Of a stretch of DNA of 48,782 nt, positions 10,942 through 21,295 are shown in pieces. This stretch comes from Acidobacteria bacterium 5-1 (GTDB lineage: Bacteria; Acidobacteriota; Blastocatellia; Pyrinomonadales; Pyrinomonadaceae). Both the position numbers and the translations under genes were made by a program. Each line of letters opens with the position of its first letter. Position 1 is the stretch's first letter. The notes below the pieces were generated by a model. The model saw nothing but the letters and a program-made list of their open reading frames with translations. It searched no databases and was not told where the DNA came from. The stretch covers positions 1-48,782 of the forward strand of contig MWZA01000150.1 in NCBI GenBank assembly GCA_002050455.1, given 5' to 3'.

Positions 10942-12030
10942 TTATATATTACCAAAAATTCCGCCAAGCACTCCAAAAAAGATTTGCAAAATTAACAAAA
11001 CAACAAAAAGTGCTGTTCCGATTGCTCCGGTGATAATTCCTCCCAGAGCTAAACTTTTTCCACCGTATTCATTAGGATTTTGTTCGGCATTCTTTTTAGC
11101 CATGAAGCCCGTAATTAAACCGGCTGGTCCCGTTATCACCGAAACGCAGCAAAGCATACTCAAAATTCCGCAAACCAATGAAACAATCGCTAATGTTTGA
11201 TTTTTTCCACTGCCAGCTGCGGGCGGCTGAAAAGGCGTATTTTGTCCGATTTCTTTATTTTCCCAACTCGATGCGGGCGGCGACCAGTCGGGTTGCTGCA
11301 TCTGCTGGTTTTGCTGCTCAACTTGCTCGGCATAAGGCGTGTTTAATGCCTCGGCTTTTATTTCTGCTTCCATAAACGGCGGCACGGAAGGCGTTTGATA
11401 ACGCGGCGGCATTGAACGATCAAACGGTGAAGGAATCGGCGGACTCGGCGGATTTTCGAGAGGCGAACGGCTTGACGAAGATTCGCTCGGTAAAGGTTTC
11501 GGGTCAAATTGCGGAGGCGGAGTTTCCGAAACGGGGCTTCTGCCGGTTGAGGAAGTCGGAACGCTTGAACTTGTTTCATCTGGTTTTGGTAAACTATCTG
11601 ATGCTGTTGGTTTCTGCGAAAAAATTGCATCAAAGTTCGGCGGTTCAGATGGTAAAGGAACGGCATCACCTGCATTTTCCGCTTTTGTTCCACCGGGCGG
11701 AGTTAAATCGTTGAACTGCGAAGGCGGCACTTTTTTTACGTCGTCTGCATCTGCTTTATCTTTAAATTTATTCAGCGAAGAAACCATCGTTTTCAACATA
11801 TCGGGTTCTTCAGGAAATTCCAAAACTTCTTCCTTTTTGTCAATCGGCGACGGCATTCCCACAATCGTCTTAAACGGGTCGGACGGAGCAGTTGCGTCTG
11901 TGTCTGCCACTATCGTTTTATATGGGTCTTCCGACGAAGTTTCTGCAGCTTCAACCAGCGGCGTGCCGTCAGTCTGGCAAAAACGTAATCCGTCATCAAA
12001 AGTTTTATCGCAAGTCGGGCATTTTTTCAT
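10942..12030 (-). CDS. Zinc-ribbon, proline-rich linker, DUF4190-like membrane protein
   Basis: MKKCPTCDKTFDDGLRFCQTDGTPLV N-terminus; C-terminal two-TM LAIVSLVCGILSMLCCVSVITGPAGLITGFMAKKNA. Start moved from the track's 12144 because upstream codons are repeat-derived. Confidence 0.75.
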   Translation of the reverse strand: MKKCPTCDKTFDDGLRFCQTDGTPLVEAAETSSEDPYKTIVADTDATAPSDPFKTIVGMPSPIDKKEEVLEFPEEPDMLKTMVSSLNKFKDKADADDVKKVPPSQFNDLTPPGGTKAENAGDAVPLPSEPPNFDAIFSQKPTASDSLPKPDETSSSVPTSSTGRSPVSETPPPQFDPKPLPSESSSSRSPLENPPSPPIPSPFDRSMPPRYQTPSVPPFMEAEIKAEALNTPYAEQVEQQNQQMQQPDWSPPASSWENKEIGQNTPFQPPAAGSGKNQTLAIVSLVCGILSMLCCVSVITGPAGLITGFMAKKNAEQNPNEYGGKSLALGGIITGAIGTALFVVLLILQIFFGVLGGIFGNI

Positions 12031-12045
12031 TTGTTTTTCATCCTT

Positions 12046-12139
12046 AAGAAAGTCTTGGAAGTCTAGGAAGTCTGGAAAGAGAAAATGATTTTGACTTTCC
12101 ACACTTTCTAGACTTTCTAGATTTCCTAGACTTTCTTTA
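12046..12139. repeat. Imperfect inverted repeat of AGTCTAGGA / TCCTAGACTTTC words
   Basis: aagaaagtcttggaagtctaggaagtctgg ... ccacactttctagactttctagatttcctagactttcttt. Confidence 0.8.
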
Positions 12140-12150
12140 TACAACGACGC

Positions 12151-12567
12151 TCAAACCAATTCAAGTTTGCTAAAGAAATAACTTACTTCAATCGTGGCGT
12201 TTTCATCCGAATCAGAACCGTGAACGGCGTTTTCGCCGATTGAACCGGCAAATTCACGCCGCAAAGTTCCTACCTCAGCTTCGGCAGGATTTGTCGCACC
12301 CATCAAATCGCGCCACGCTTTGACGGCATTTTCCTTTTCGAGTGCCATCACAACACACGGCGCACTCGACATAAATTCTGTCAACTCGCCGTAAAACGGG
12401 CGTTCCGCGTGAACCGCATAAAAACCTTCGGCTTCCTTTTTCGTCATATGAATCAACTTCATCCCGCGAATCGTGAAACCACCAGCTAAAATTTTGTCAA
12501 TAATTTTTCCCGAATGACCTTTTTTCACGGCATCCGGCTTGATAATTCCAAATGTTAAACTGCTCAT
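12151..12567 (-). CDS. ndk: Nucleoside-diphosphate kinase
   Basis: [43 protein letters not shown] with catalytic His. Confidence 0.97.
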   Translation of the reverse strand: MSSLTFGIIKPDAVKKGHSGKIIDKILAGGFTIRGMKLIHMTKKEAEGFYAVHAERPFYGELTEFMSSAPCVVMALEKENAVKAWRDLMGATNPAEAEVGTLRREFAGSIGENAVHGSDSDENATIEVSYFFSKLELV

Positions 12568-12589
12568 TATTTATTATTTTTTCTCTTTA

Positions 12590-13039
12590 TTACATTAAAA
12601 CTTCTATGTTCTTCTTTCTATTTGTCTTCTTATTTTTCTTTTGTATAGATTTGTTATTCTCGCCATTTTCACAGCCGATAGGGTAACTCGCTACTCCTAA
12701 AACAACATCCAAAGACATCTTGTTATATGTAGAATTTACAACTCGGTAATTTTTAATTTTTGAGGTGCAAAATCCATTTGCACTTATTTCAATTTGGTAA
12801 ATTGCCAATGGAAGCTCAGTCTTGTAAATTCCGTCTGTATTGGTACTAGATTCATATTTTGTTCCGTCATTTTGATACGCAACAATTTTAGCGTCGAGAA
12901 TTACTGCTCCGTTTTTATCAAAAACCGCGCCGGTCAAAATCATTTTTTGTTTTGATTTTTCTTGTATATTTGATGCGCATTGAGCATTCGCAATTATAAC
13001 TAAGCTAAATATCAAAACTAAAATCCGCAAAATTTTCAT
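12590..13039 (-). CDS. Secreted protein with carboxypeptidase-regulatory-like (Ig-like) domain
   Basis: Signal peptide then LTGAVFDKNGAVILDAKIVAYQNDGTKYESSTNTDGIYKTELPLAIYQIEISANGF. Confidence 0.75.
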   Translation of the reverse strand: MKILRILVLIFSLVIIANAQCASNIQEKSKQKMILTGAVFDKNGAVILDAKIVAYQNDGTKYESSTNTDGIYKTELPLAIYQIEISANGFCTSKIKNYRVVNSTYNKMSLDVVLGVASYPIGCENGENNKSIQKKNKKTNRKKNIEVLM

Positions 13040-13046
13040 ATTTACC

Positions 13047-13426
13047 TCATTGAAACAATTCTTTTAGCTCTGATGAGATGCGAGTCGGTTTCGATGTTTC
13101 GCGGTCAATCAAACACCAAACGCTTCTGGCTTTGACCAACAATCTTCGCCGCGCTTGATTTCGGTAAATCTTTCCCAACTGATGCGCGTCGGTTCGCCAG
13201 CCCAGGTTTCGATGGTTACTCTATCGTTTTCAAATGCCTGTTTTTTGTAATCGATCTCGTGTCGCATAACAATCCAAGTAAATTTTTCGCGCGTTTCTTC
13301 CGTCGTTACCGAAAACCAATGCGCCACCGCGACATTTTGAATCCAACGCACAAACGCGACGTTGTTGACGTGAGATTGTACGTCAATATCTTCGGCGGAA
13401 ACGCGGAAAGAATGCGAAAACTTCAT
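13047..13426 (-). pseudogene. 4HBT-fold acyl-CoA thioesterase with a 1-nt frameshift near 13138-13143
   Basis: MKFSHSFRVSAEDIDVQSHVNNVAFVRWIQ... through RGEDC; the alternative frame continues LVKARSVWCLIDRETSKPTRISSELKELFQ*. Confidence 0.7.
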
Positions 13427-13442
13427 TTGATAAAGATTATTC

Positions 13443-14327
13443 TTAAGCCGCCGCTTTTGTGCCGAGAACTTCATGCACCGCTCGTCCGATGTCAGCAGGC
13501 GATTCGACGACGCGGATTCCGGCTTCGGTCAACGCCTTCATTTTTTCGGCGGCAGTTCCCTTTCCGCCTGAAATAATCGCGCCCGCGTGTCCCATTCTGC
13601 GTCCGGGCGGCGCGGTTTGTCCGGCGATAAACGCGACAATCGGTTTTGTTACATTATCTTTTGCATATTCCGCTGCGTCTTCTTCGGCAGTTCCGCCGAT
13701 TTCGCCAATCATCACAATCGCATCGGTTTCGTCGTCGGCTTGAAAAAGCCGTAAAGCGTCGGTGTGATTTGTGCCGATAATCGGGTCGCCGCCGATGCCG
13801 ATGGCTGAAGATTGTCCAAGCCCGAGTGCGGTTAATTGTCCGACAGCTTCATACGTCAGCGTTCCCGAACGCGAAACAACGCCGATTCTACCTTCTTTGT
13901 GAATATGTCCGGGCATAATTCCGATTTTGCATCTTCCGGGCGAGATAATTCCCGGACAGTTCGGACCAATAAGGCGAGTATTCTTATCACTTAGATATTC
14001 CTTCACCTTTATCATATCGGCAACCGGAATTCCTTCGGTAATGCAAACAACCAAAGGCAAATTCGCATCAGCCGCTTCCATAATCGCGTCTGCCGCAAAC
14101 GGCGGCGGAACATAAATCACCGAAGCGTTTGCGCCGGTTTTGCGGACGGCATCGGCAACCGTGTTAAAAACTGGCACGCCTTCGTGAGTTGTGCCGCCTT
14201 TTCCGGGTGTAACTCCGCCGACGACATTTGTGCCGTATTCAATCATCTGTTGAGTATGAAATGTTCCTTCCTTTCCGGTAATGCCTTGGACAATCAGGCG
14301 CGTATCTTTATTAACTAAGATGCTCAA
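13443..14327 (-). CDS. sucD: Succinate-CoA ligase ADP-forming subunit alpha
   Basis: [64 protein letters not shown]; probable TTG start at 14327 behind AGGAG. Confidence 0.95.
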   Translation of the reverse strand: MSILVNKDTRLIVQGITGKEGTFHTQQMIEYGTNVVGGVTPGKGGTTHEGVPVFNTVADAVRKTGANASVIYVPPPFAADAIMEAADANLPLVVCITEGIPVADMIKVKEYLSDKNTRLIGPNCPGIISPGRCKIGIMPGHIHKEGRIGVVSRSGTLTYEAVGQLTALGLGQSSAIGIGGDPIIGTNHTDALRLFQADDETDAIVMIGEIGGTAEEDAAEYAKDNVTKPIVAFIAGQTAPPGRRMGHAGAIISGGKGTAAEKMKALTEAGIRVVESPADIGRAVHEVLGTKAAA

Positions 14328-14549
14328 AATAATTCTCCTAAAATATTTGTGGAATAAAACGAAAAAAAGTATAACACGGGGCAAAAGAAATTTTAATCAC
14401 ACGAATTATTTTTGCCGCCAGCTCATTGATTTTATAAGGAATTTCCACTCTTGTATATCAGAAAATTTTTATCGAACATTCATTTCGAAAACTTCGTAAG
14501 CGGTTTAACTTCTTTTTCAGCAAAGTAAAAATAAGCCGATTAAATTCTT

Positions 14550-15794
14550 ATGCGACAAGTTTATACATTTTACGCAGACGCTTTTCGAATTGCTTTTAAA
14601 TCAATCTTAGAACATAAGTTACGTGCTTTTCTAACTTTGCTCGGCGTGATCATCGGCGTGGCGTCGGTTGTCGTAGTCGGTGCTTCGATTAGCGGTTTGA
14701 ACTCTTACGTAACCGAAAAAGTTGCGAAGGTTTTGGGCGCAAATCACTTTATGATTAATCGGATGGCATTTTCCGGACATATGGAAGATGACGAATTTGA
14801 ACGTCGTAACAAGCTGAACAAAAAGGTAACTTGGGAAGAATACGAATATATCAAAGCCAAATGCACAACCTGCGCGGAAGTTGGAGCGCAAAACAATTCG
14901 GGCGCGGACATCAACCAAGACGGAATCGAAATGCCTTCGGTGCGGATTCTCGGCGTAACGGCGAATATGCTTGAAATCGAGGATAAAACCATCGCCGAAG
15001 GTCGTTTTATTCTTGCCGGAGAAGTTGAGTGTTCTTCGAAAGTTTGCGTTATCGGCACAGATGTCAAGGAAAAGTTTTTCCCAAATCAAAATCCGCTCGG
15101 ACAAACAATAAAGGTTCGCGGTTTGCCCTTAACAATAGTCGGTGTTGAAGAAAAACGCGGTGCGATGTTTGGCGAAGCGTTAGACCGAAATATCTATATG
15201 CCGATAAGTTTGCATCTGCAAATGTTTGAACGCGGAGGCGGAATACAAGTTCACGGCAAATCTGCCGACCGTGAATCGTTGATGATTGCAATTGACGATG
15301 CCCGAACTACTTTGCGGAACAAACGCAAACTGCTCGGCAGCGACGAAGACACTTTCGGATTGGTTAATGTCCAGGAACTAAACAATCAAATAGATGAATT
15401 TACGGCGGGAATAGCGGCGGTTGTCGTTCCAATCACGCTGATTACATTGATTGTCGGCGGAATTGTCGTAATGAACATTATGCTCGTGTCCGTAACCGAA
15501 AGAACTTTTGAAATTGGTCTGAGAAAGGCACTCGGTGCAACGCGCAAACAGATTTTGCTTCAATTTTTGATTGAATCGGCTTTGTTGTGCGTCGCCGGCG
15601 GAATTTTGGGAATAATTCTGGCGGCGGGCATTACATATCTAATAACCGTTTTAGCTGAAATTACGATGACAGTAACGATTACTTACATCGCTTTGGCAGT
15701 TATTGTTTCAAGCATTATCGGCATTGTCGCGGGACTTTATCCGGCTTACAAAGCATCAAAGCTCGACCCGATTGTTGCGCTGACGAAGAATTAA
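14550..15794 (+). CDS. ABC transporter permease, MacB/FtsX type
   Basis: N-terminal TM plus MacB periplasmic domain; GGIVVMNIMLVSVTERTFEIGLRKALGATR. Confidence 0.93.
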   Translation: MRQVYTFYADAFRIAFKSILEHKLRAFLTLLGVIIGVASVVVVGASISGLNSYVTEKVAKVLGANHFMINRMAFSGHMEDDEFERRNKLNKKVTWEEYEYIKAKCTTCAEVGAQNNSGADINQDGIEMPSVRILGVTANMLEIEDKTIAEGRFILAGEVECSSKVCVIGTDVKEKFFPNQNPLGQTIKVRGLPLTIVGVEEKRGAMFGEALDRNIYMPISLHLQMFERGGGIQVHGKSADRESLMIAIDDARTTLRNKRKLLGSDEDTFGLVNVQELNNQIDEFTAGIAAVVVPITLITLIVGGIVVMNIMLVSVTERTFEIGLRKALGATRKQILLQFLIESALLCVAGGILGIILAAGITYLITVLAEITMTVTITYIALAVIVSSIIGIVAGLYPAYKASKLDPIVALTKN

Positions 15795-15915
15795 AAGTCT
15801 TCACCACGGAAACGCAGAGAATTTTTTTGATAAAAATTTAGTGAAAGCAGATAAACAATAATGCTGATTTTCATTTTTTCCGAGCGTTTTGGTAATAAAT
15901 AAAAGTAACGAAATT

Positions 15916-17181
15916 ATGAAATTGTCAAACACATTACCCGCAGAAATCTTCCGAATGGCTCTCGACAGCATTATGGGACACAAATTCCGAAGTTTTCTAA
16001 CAATTTTGGGAATTGTCGTTGGTGTGATGACGGCGATCGTCGTTGCTTCGATTTTGACCGGTTTGCGTCAGAGCATTGTGGCAATGATTGAAGAATACGG
16101 CACAAGTAATATCTACGCTTTTCATCTGACAACCGGTTTTGGTGAAGCAAACCGCGAAGAACGCTCCCGCAAACCTCTGACCGAAGAGGACGCAGAGGCA
16201 ATTCTAAAACAATCAGACGCAGTTGAAGATATAACCAGTGTCGCTCCGCAAATCGGTTCATTTGGCGACGGTTTTGATGACAATCTAACTTATGAAGACA
16301 AAAATTATCGGTGGGCTTTGACAGACGGCGTTACTCCGAATTATGACAAAATCACAAATTTAGTTTTGCGTGAAGGTCGTTTCATCACTGAAGCCGACAA
16401 CCAGCAGCGGCGAAATGTTCTGGTTATCGGCGTGAACGCTGCCGACGCGCTTTTTCCCAATAAAGAAGGCGAAATTGTTGGTAGAGTCGTGCGGATGAAC
16501 GGTACGACTTGGGAAATTATCGGCGTAATTGAAAAACGAAAAGCCGGATTTTTTGGCGAAAATGAAGAAGACCGGAAAGTTTTTATGCCGCTTCGCACCG
16601 CGCGGAAAGCGGCTCCGCAACGCGATTACATTCTGCACATCATCAAGGCGAAAACTGACCAAGTTCAGACCGCTTTACTTGATACGGAAGCCATCCTGCG
16701 CCAACGGCGCGGTGTAAAATTCGGCGAACCGAATGACTTTGACATCAAAACCGCCGATAACTTTATTGAACAATTTGATTCGATTATCGGTGGAGTCGGT
16801 TTAGCCGCAATTGCAATTTCGTGTCTTGGGCTTCTCGTCGGCGGAATCGGCGTGATGAATATTATGCTCGTGTCCGTTACCGAAAGAACAAAAGAAATCG
16901 GTATCCGCAAAGCCGTCGGCGCGAGCCGCGGCGCAATTGTTATGCAATTTCTGCTCGAAGCGATGGTTTTGACATTTTTCGGCGGACTCATCGGTGTAAC
17001 TTTAGCCGTCGGCATCAGCAATTTGATAATGCTGTTTGTGCCGAGTCTTCCGGCTTCGATTCCGTTATGGGCAGTTATTTTGGGTTTGACGGTTTCAATC
17101 GGAGTCGGCTTGGTTTTCGGCGTTCTGCCTGCCAGAAAAGCCTCGCGCTTAGACCCGATTGAGTGTTTGCGTTATGAATAA
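15916..17181 (+). CDS. ABC transporter permease, MacB/FtsX type
   Basis: GGIGVMNIMLVSVTERTKEIGIRKAVGASRGAI; paralogous to the preceding gene. Confidence 0.93.
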   Translation: MKLSNTLPAEIFRMALDSIMGHKFRSFLTILGIVVGVMTAIVVASILTGLRQSIVAMIEEYGTSNIYAFHLTTGFGEANREERSRKPLTEEDAEAILKQSDAVEDITSVAPQIGSFGDGFDDNLTYEDKNYRWALTDGVTPNYDKITNLVLREGRFITEADNQQRRNVLVIGVNAADALFPNKEGEIVGRVVRMNGTTWEIIGVIEKRKAGFFGENEEDRKVFMPLRTARKAAPQRDYILHIIKAKTDQVQTALLDTEAILRQRRGVKFGEPNDFDIKTADNFIEQFDSIIGGVGLAAIAISCLGLLVGGIGVMNIMLVSVTERTKEIGIRKAVGASRGAIVMQFLLEAMVLTFFGGLIGVTLAVGISNLIMLFVPSLPASIPLWAVILGLTVSIGVGLVFGVLPARKASRLDPIECLRYE

Positions 17182-17221
17182 TTTAATACAAGCCCGATTC
17201 GGTAAATACTCAAAGAATTGT

Positions 17222-19000
17222 TTATTTACCGGACTTTTTCCTTAAAATCCACTCATCAACATTTCTTTCCAAAATATCGAGCGGTAAGGCACCGCTTAAC
17301 AAAACAACATCGTGAAATTCCTTGATGTCGAATTTATTGCCGAGTTCTTGTTTTGAACGAGCGCGAAGTTCTTTTAATTTCAACTCGCCGATTTTGTAGG
17401 CTAAGGCTTGTCCGGGGTCGGAAATATAGCGGTCAATCTCGTTCACAATGTCTTGGTCGGTTTTCGCGGCATTGTCCTTGAAAAAATCAATCGCGCGTTG
17501 TCTGTCCCACTTAAAATAATGAATACCCGTGTCCACGATAAGGCGCACCGCACGCCACATTTCATAAGTTAATTGTCCGAATTTATCATACGGATCGTCA
17601 TATAAACCCATATCTTCGCCCAAACTTTCGCTGTAAAGTCCCCAACCTTCTATAAACGCCGTGTAACCGCCGAATTTGCGGAAGTTCGGAATTTTGCCGA
17701 GTTCCTGCTGCAAAGCAAGCTGCAAATGATGACCGGGAACGGATTCGTGCAAGGACAAAGCCATCATTTCCCATTTCGGACGCACTTCGGGTTTGTATAA
17801 ATTTACATAATAATAACCGGGACGCGAGCCGTCGGCGGCGGGCGAATTGTAATAAGCGGTGGTCGTATCGGGCGCGATTTTCTCAGGAATCGGAATCACG
17901 CCGTAAGGCGTGCGCGGCAATGTGCGAAAGACTTTTACGAGATTTGGGTCAATCTTTTTAGACATTGCGCGATAGGCGTTTAAAAGTTCGTCCGGCGTTT
18001 TGTAAAAGAATTTTTCGTCCGAACGCAGATATTGGAAAAATTCCCGCAAAGTTCCCTTGAAACCGACTTGTGTTTTAATCTTTTCCATCTCGGCGCGAAT
18101 ACGTTTAACTTCCTGCAAGCCTTTGTCGTGAATTTCCTGCGGAGTTAAATTCGTCGTCGTATATGAACGCGCCAGAAATGCGTAATAATCCGCGCCGTCG
18201 GGACGCTGCCAAATGCCTGCTTTCGGATACGTCGCGGGCAGATATTCGCCGACGAAATAATCTTTTAGTTTTTTATATGAAGGAACAATTTTGTCGTTAA
18301 TCGCTTCTTTCGCCTGATTTTTTAATTTTGCCCGCTCTGCTTCGGGAATGTCTCTCGGAAAATTTTTAAACGACGCGTAGAAAGGATTTTGCTCGGCAGT
18401 CGGAGTAATCATTTTATCAATCTGCGCGGGAACACGCTCCATCACCACTTTTGCCCACATTATATTTTGCTTTTTGCCTGCTTGCAGCAGCATTATAGTT
18501 TGTTCCATAAAGACGGGAAAAGCGTTCATCCGCGCAATCCAATCTTGATAATCTTTGACGCTTTGAAATGTCATTAGTTGAGTAATTTCATCAGCCGTCT
18601 GAATGCCGCCCTGTTGGGTTATCGGCAACAGATATTTCTTAAATTTATTTTCTTCGACGGCTTCTTCGTAATCTTTTTTGAAAAGGTCGTAGTTGAGTTG
18701 GTCGGGCGTAGAAAGCGCGGTGCGATTGATTTGTTTGAGTTTTTCGAGCGTTTCAATACGGTGCTGTTTGCGTTTTTCAATCGCCGCCAGACTCACGTTA
18801 TTCCAACGGTCATTGTAGCGTTTGTCGCCCAAAAACGATGCAAACGTCGGACTCTCGCGCAAGTTCCACTCCCATTCCGAATCAAACAGCGCGTAAAGTT
18901 GCTTAGTTGCGGAGTTTTGTTTGGCAGGAATTTTGGTTTGCGAAAAAACGGTTGCGACAAAAAATATCACAAATAACAAACACGACAAACGAATTAACAT
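17222..19000 (-). CDS. DUF885 family secreted protein (putative M32-like/metallopeptidase fold)
   Basis: Signal peptide; MALSLHESVPGHHLQLALQQE, EGWGLYSESLGEDMG. Confidence 0.88.
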   Translation of the reverse strand: MLIRLSCLLFVIFFVATVFSQTKIPAKQNSATKQLYALFDSEWEWNLRESPTFASFLGDKRYNDRWNNVSLAAIEKRKQHRIETLEKLKQINRTALSTPDQLNYDLFKKDYEEAVEENKFKKYLLPITQQGGIQTADEITQLMTFQSVKDYQDWIARMNAFPVFMEQTIMLLQAGKKQNIMWAKVVMERVPAQIDKMITPTAEQNPFYASFKNFPRDIPEAERAKLKNQAKEAINDKIVPSYKKLKDYFVGEYLPATYPKAGIWQRPDGADYYAFLARSYTTTNLTPQEIHDKGLQEVKRIRAEMEKIKTQVGFKGTLREFFQYLRSDEKFFYKTPDELLNAYRAMSKKIDPNLVKVFRTLPRTPYGVIPIPEKIAPDTTTAYYNSPAADGSRPGYYYVNLYKPEVRPKWEMMALSLHESVPGHHLQLALQQELGKIPNFRKFGGYTAFIEGWGLYSESLGEDMGLYDDPYDKFGQLTYEMWRAVRLIVDTGIHYFKWDRQRAIDFFKDNAAKTDQDIVNEIDRYISDPGQALAYKIGELKLKELRARSKQELGNKFDIKEFHDVVLLSGALPLDILERNVDEWILRKKSGK

Positions 19001-19094
19001 TTTTATTTTTCCTCTTTTGTTAAAATTGATTTTGCTTAAAATATAGCATTGAAAGACATTATCGAAAATATTGGAAATTTTTATCGAATTCATC

Positions 19095-19166
19095 ACTATT
19101 GACTATTAATCACTCACTATTAACTGACATTCAATGAAAAATAGTGAATAATTAATAGTCAATAGT
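19095..19166. repeat. Perfect 16-bp inverted repeat
   Basis: actattgactattaat (19095-19110) / attaatagtcaatagt (19151-19166). Confidence 0.9.
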
Positions 19167-19208
19167 TTTTCGCGTCTAGCTTGTTTCTGATAATGTCTAA
19201 TTATTTGG

Positions 19209-19979
19209 TTAAGTTATTTCCAATCGCAAACCGTCCTTGGCTTCGATAACTTCGCAAAGCGGCGAAAACTTTGCAACTTCCTTTTGAAAATCAACTTTGT
19301 CCCATTCGGGATAAAAATGCGTCAGCATTGCCCTTTTTGGTTTGGCATAGCTCGTCAAATCCATCGCTTCGGCAAGTTCGAGATGTTTTTCAACCGGCTT
19401 ATCTTTAAAAAAGGAACATTCCATCACGAGCAAATCAACGCCACGCGCCAAAGTTCCTAAATCCTTTGTAAAACCCGTGTCCGCCGTATAAACAAGCGTT
19501 TTATTGTTTTTATTTCTGATGTGAATCGCCAAACTTTCATCCGTGTGCGGAGTCTTCACCGCTACGGCTTCGGCTTCGGGCAAAATCTCAAATTTCTCGA
19601 GCGGTTCGACTTCGATTACTTCTATCGGAAAAGGCTGCTCAAAAAGTCCGTAATCATTTGCCTCATCAAAAGATTCAATCAACTTTTCCAAACCTTTCGC
19701 GCCAAAAATCTTTAGAGGTTTCTTTCTCTCTTGCGTTTCGGGCGCATACTTTGCGCCGAACAAAAACGGCGCGAGTCCGCCAACGTGGTCAAGATGAAAA
19801 TGCGAAATCCAAATTGCATCCAGATTTGCCCAATCAAGATTTTCCTGCGCCATTCGGTGAATCGCCGAAGCCGAACAATCAAATAGCAGCGAGCCGTTTT
19901 CCGTTTCCAGCCAATAACCCGACGAACTTCTCTGCGGATGCGGAACGGAAGTTCCCGAACCTAATACGATAAATTTCAT
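19209..19979 (-). CDS. MBL-fold metallohydrolase (RNase Z-like)
   Basis: MKFIVLGSGTSVPHPQRSSSGY, ISHFHLDHVGGLAPF, VYTADTG, MLTHFYPEWD. Confidence 0.9.
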   Translation of the reverse strand: MKFIVLGSGTSVPHPQRSSSGYWLETENGSLLFDCSASAIHRMAQENLDWANLDAIWISHFHLDHVGGLAPFLFGAKYAPETQERKKPLKIFGAKGLEKLIESFDEANDYGLFEQPFPIEVIEVEPLEKFEILPEAEAVAVKTPHTDESLAIHIRNKNNKTLVYTADTGFTKDLGTLARGVDLLVMECSFFKDKPVEKHLELAEAMDLTSYAKPKRAMLTHFYPEWDKVDFQKEVAKFSPLCEVIEAKDGLRLEIT

Positions 19980-20073
19980 AATTTAATAATAACAAAAACG
20001 GATTGTTTTTATTCTCATTTTGTGCAGCTTGTGCAATTCGTGGCTAAAATTCTTTTATGATAAATTTATCTGT

Positions 20074-20808
20074 ATGATTGAATTAGATATATTAGCAATT
20101 TTCGCGCACCCCGACGATATGGAATTAACCGTCGGCGGAACGCTTTTAAAGATGAAATCTTTGGGTTACAAAACCGGCGCGTTGGACATAACACGCGGCG
20201 AAATGGGAACACGCGGAACTATGACAGGTCGCGCCGAAGAAGCGAAAGAAGCGGCGGAAATTTTAAAATTAGATGTCCGCGAAAATTTGGAATTGCCCGA
20301 TGGTCACGTTTGGGTAACGGAAGAAACGCGCACAGAATTAGTGCGCGTTTTAAGAAAATTAAAACCAAAAGTTATTTTAACGCAGCAGTTTGACGACCCG
20401 CATCCCGACCACAATCACGTTGCACAACTCGTCAGGGAATCGGCGCGGCTGGCTTCGATGCAGAAATACGACGGCGAATTCGGGCAGCAAAGAATCAATG
20501 TTCCGATGGTCGCGCACAATACTTTTTCGCGTCTTACGCCGCCGTCGTTTATCGTTGACGTTTCCGATTTTCTCGAAGAAAAAATGGGAGCGATTCGCGC
20601 TCACCGCTCGCAGTTTCACAATCCGAATTCAAGCGAACTGGAAACGCGCCTTTCCTCAAAAGGCTTTTTGGACGAACTCGAAAACCGTTCGCGCTATTAC
20701 GGCGGATTAATTGGCGTTGTAGCAGGCGAGCCGTTTTTTGTGCGCGAGGCTTTAAATATCGCCGACCCGGTGCAATTATTGACTCATCCGATGAATTTAT
20801 ATTCTTAG
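20074..20808 (+). CDS. bshB1: Bacillithiol biosynthesis deacetylase BshB1-like (PIG-L family)
   Basis: MIELDILAIFAHPDDMELTVGGTLLKMKSLGYKTGALDITRGEMGTRGT, QQFDDPHPDHNHV, FVREAL. Confidence 0.88.
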   Translation: MIELDILAIFAHPDDMELTVGGTLLKMKSLGYKTGALDITRGEMGTRGTMTGRAEEAKEAAEILKLDVRENLELPDGHVWVTEETRTELVRVLRKLKPKVILTQQFDDPHPDHNHVAQLVRESARLASMQKYDGEFGQQRINVPMVAHNTFSRLTPPSFIVDVSDFLEEKMGAIRAHRSQFHNPNSSELETRLSSKGFLDELENRSRYYGGLIGVVAGEPFFVREALNIADPVQLLTHPMNLYS

Positions 20809-20858
20809 GGACGAGGGTCGAGGGTTTGGAAGCGGAATTTTTTAATAAATTGAGTAAT

Positions 20859-21242
20859 ATGAACGAAGACAAAGCAAAAGTGGAAGGTTATCGAGATTTG
20901 ATTGTTTGGCAGAAAAGCATTACTTTGGTAAAGCAAATTTATCAACTTACACAAAACTTTCTTACGGACGAAAAATTCGGTTTAATTTCTCAGATGCGCC
21001 GCGCCGCCGTTTCAATTCCATCAAACATCGCTGAAGGTCAAGCACGTCGGACAACCGGCGATTATGTTCGATTCGTTTCTGTTGCCGAAGGCTCTTTGGC
21101 TGAATTAGACACCCAATTGATTGTTGCAATCGAACTGTCATTTTGCACAAAAATTCAAATCAAAGAAATTTTTTCGTTAATGGTTGAAATCAGAAAGATG
21201 CTCAATGCTCTACCTCGAAGTTTAATGTCCAAAATAAATTAA
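20859..21242 (+). CDS. Four-helix-bundle protein (23S rRNA IVP family)
   Basis: YRDLIVWQKSITLVKQIYQLTQNF...FGLISQMRRAAVSIPSNIAEGQARRTTGDYVRFVSVAEGSLAELDTQL. Confidence 0.93.
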   Translation: MNEDKAKVEGYRDLIVWQKSITLVKQIYQLTQNFLTDEKFGLISQMRRAAVSIPSNIAEGQARRTTGDYVRFVSVAEGSLAELDTQLIVAIELSFCTKIQIKEIFSLMVEIRKMLNALPRSLMSKIN

Positions 21243-21295
21243 ACCTTTCTTCCTTGTCTTCCCTCGTCCCTTGACCCTCATCACTTGTCCCTTCC

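Noticed and set aside
12031-12144. N-terminal extension MYKESLGNLESLESVESQNHFLFPDFLDFQDFLKD of the DUF4190-like ORF
   Set aside because: It is a translation of the intergenic inverted repeat; the recognisable protein starts at MKKCPTC. Not counted as repeat-to-protein co-option.
14631-15104. Antisense ORF of 157 aa opposite the ABC permease, and other long antisense ORFs such as 23415-24200
   Set aside because: They lie fully opposite strongly supported genes and have low-complexity or shadow-like translations.
14550-17181. Complete MacAB-type efflux operon
   Set aside because: Only two permeases are present; no ATPase or membrane-fusion gene is adjacent.
20859-21242. Four-helix-bundle protein as an Avd accessory of a diversity-generating retroelement
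   Set aside because: No reverse transcriptase, template repeat or variable repeat was seen nearby; plain IVP-family assignment is sufficient.
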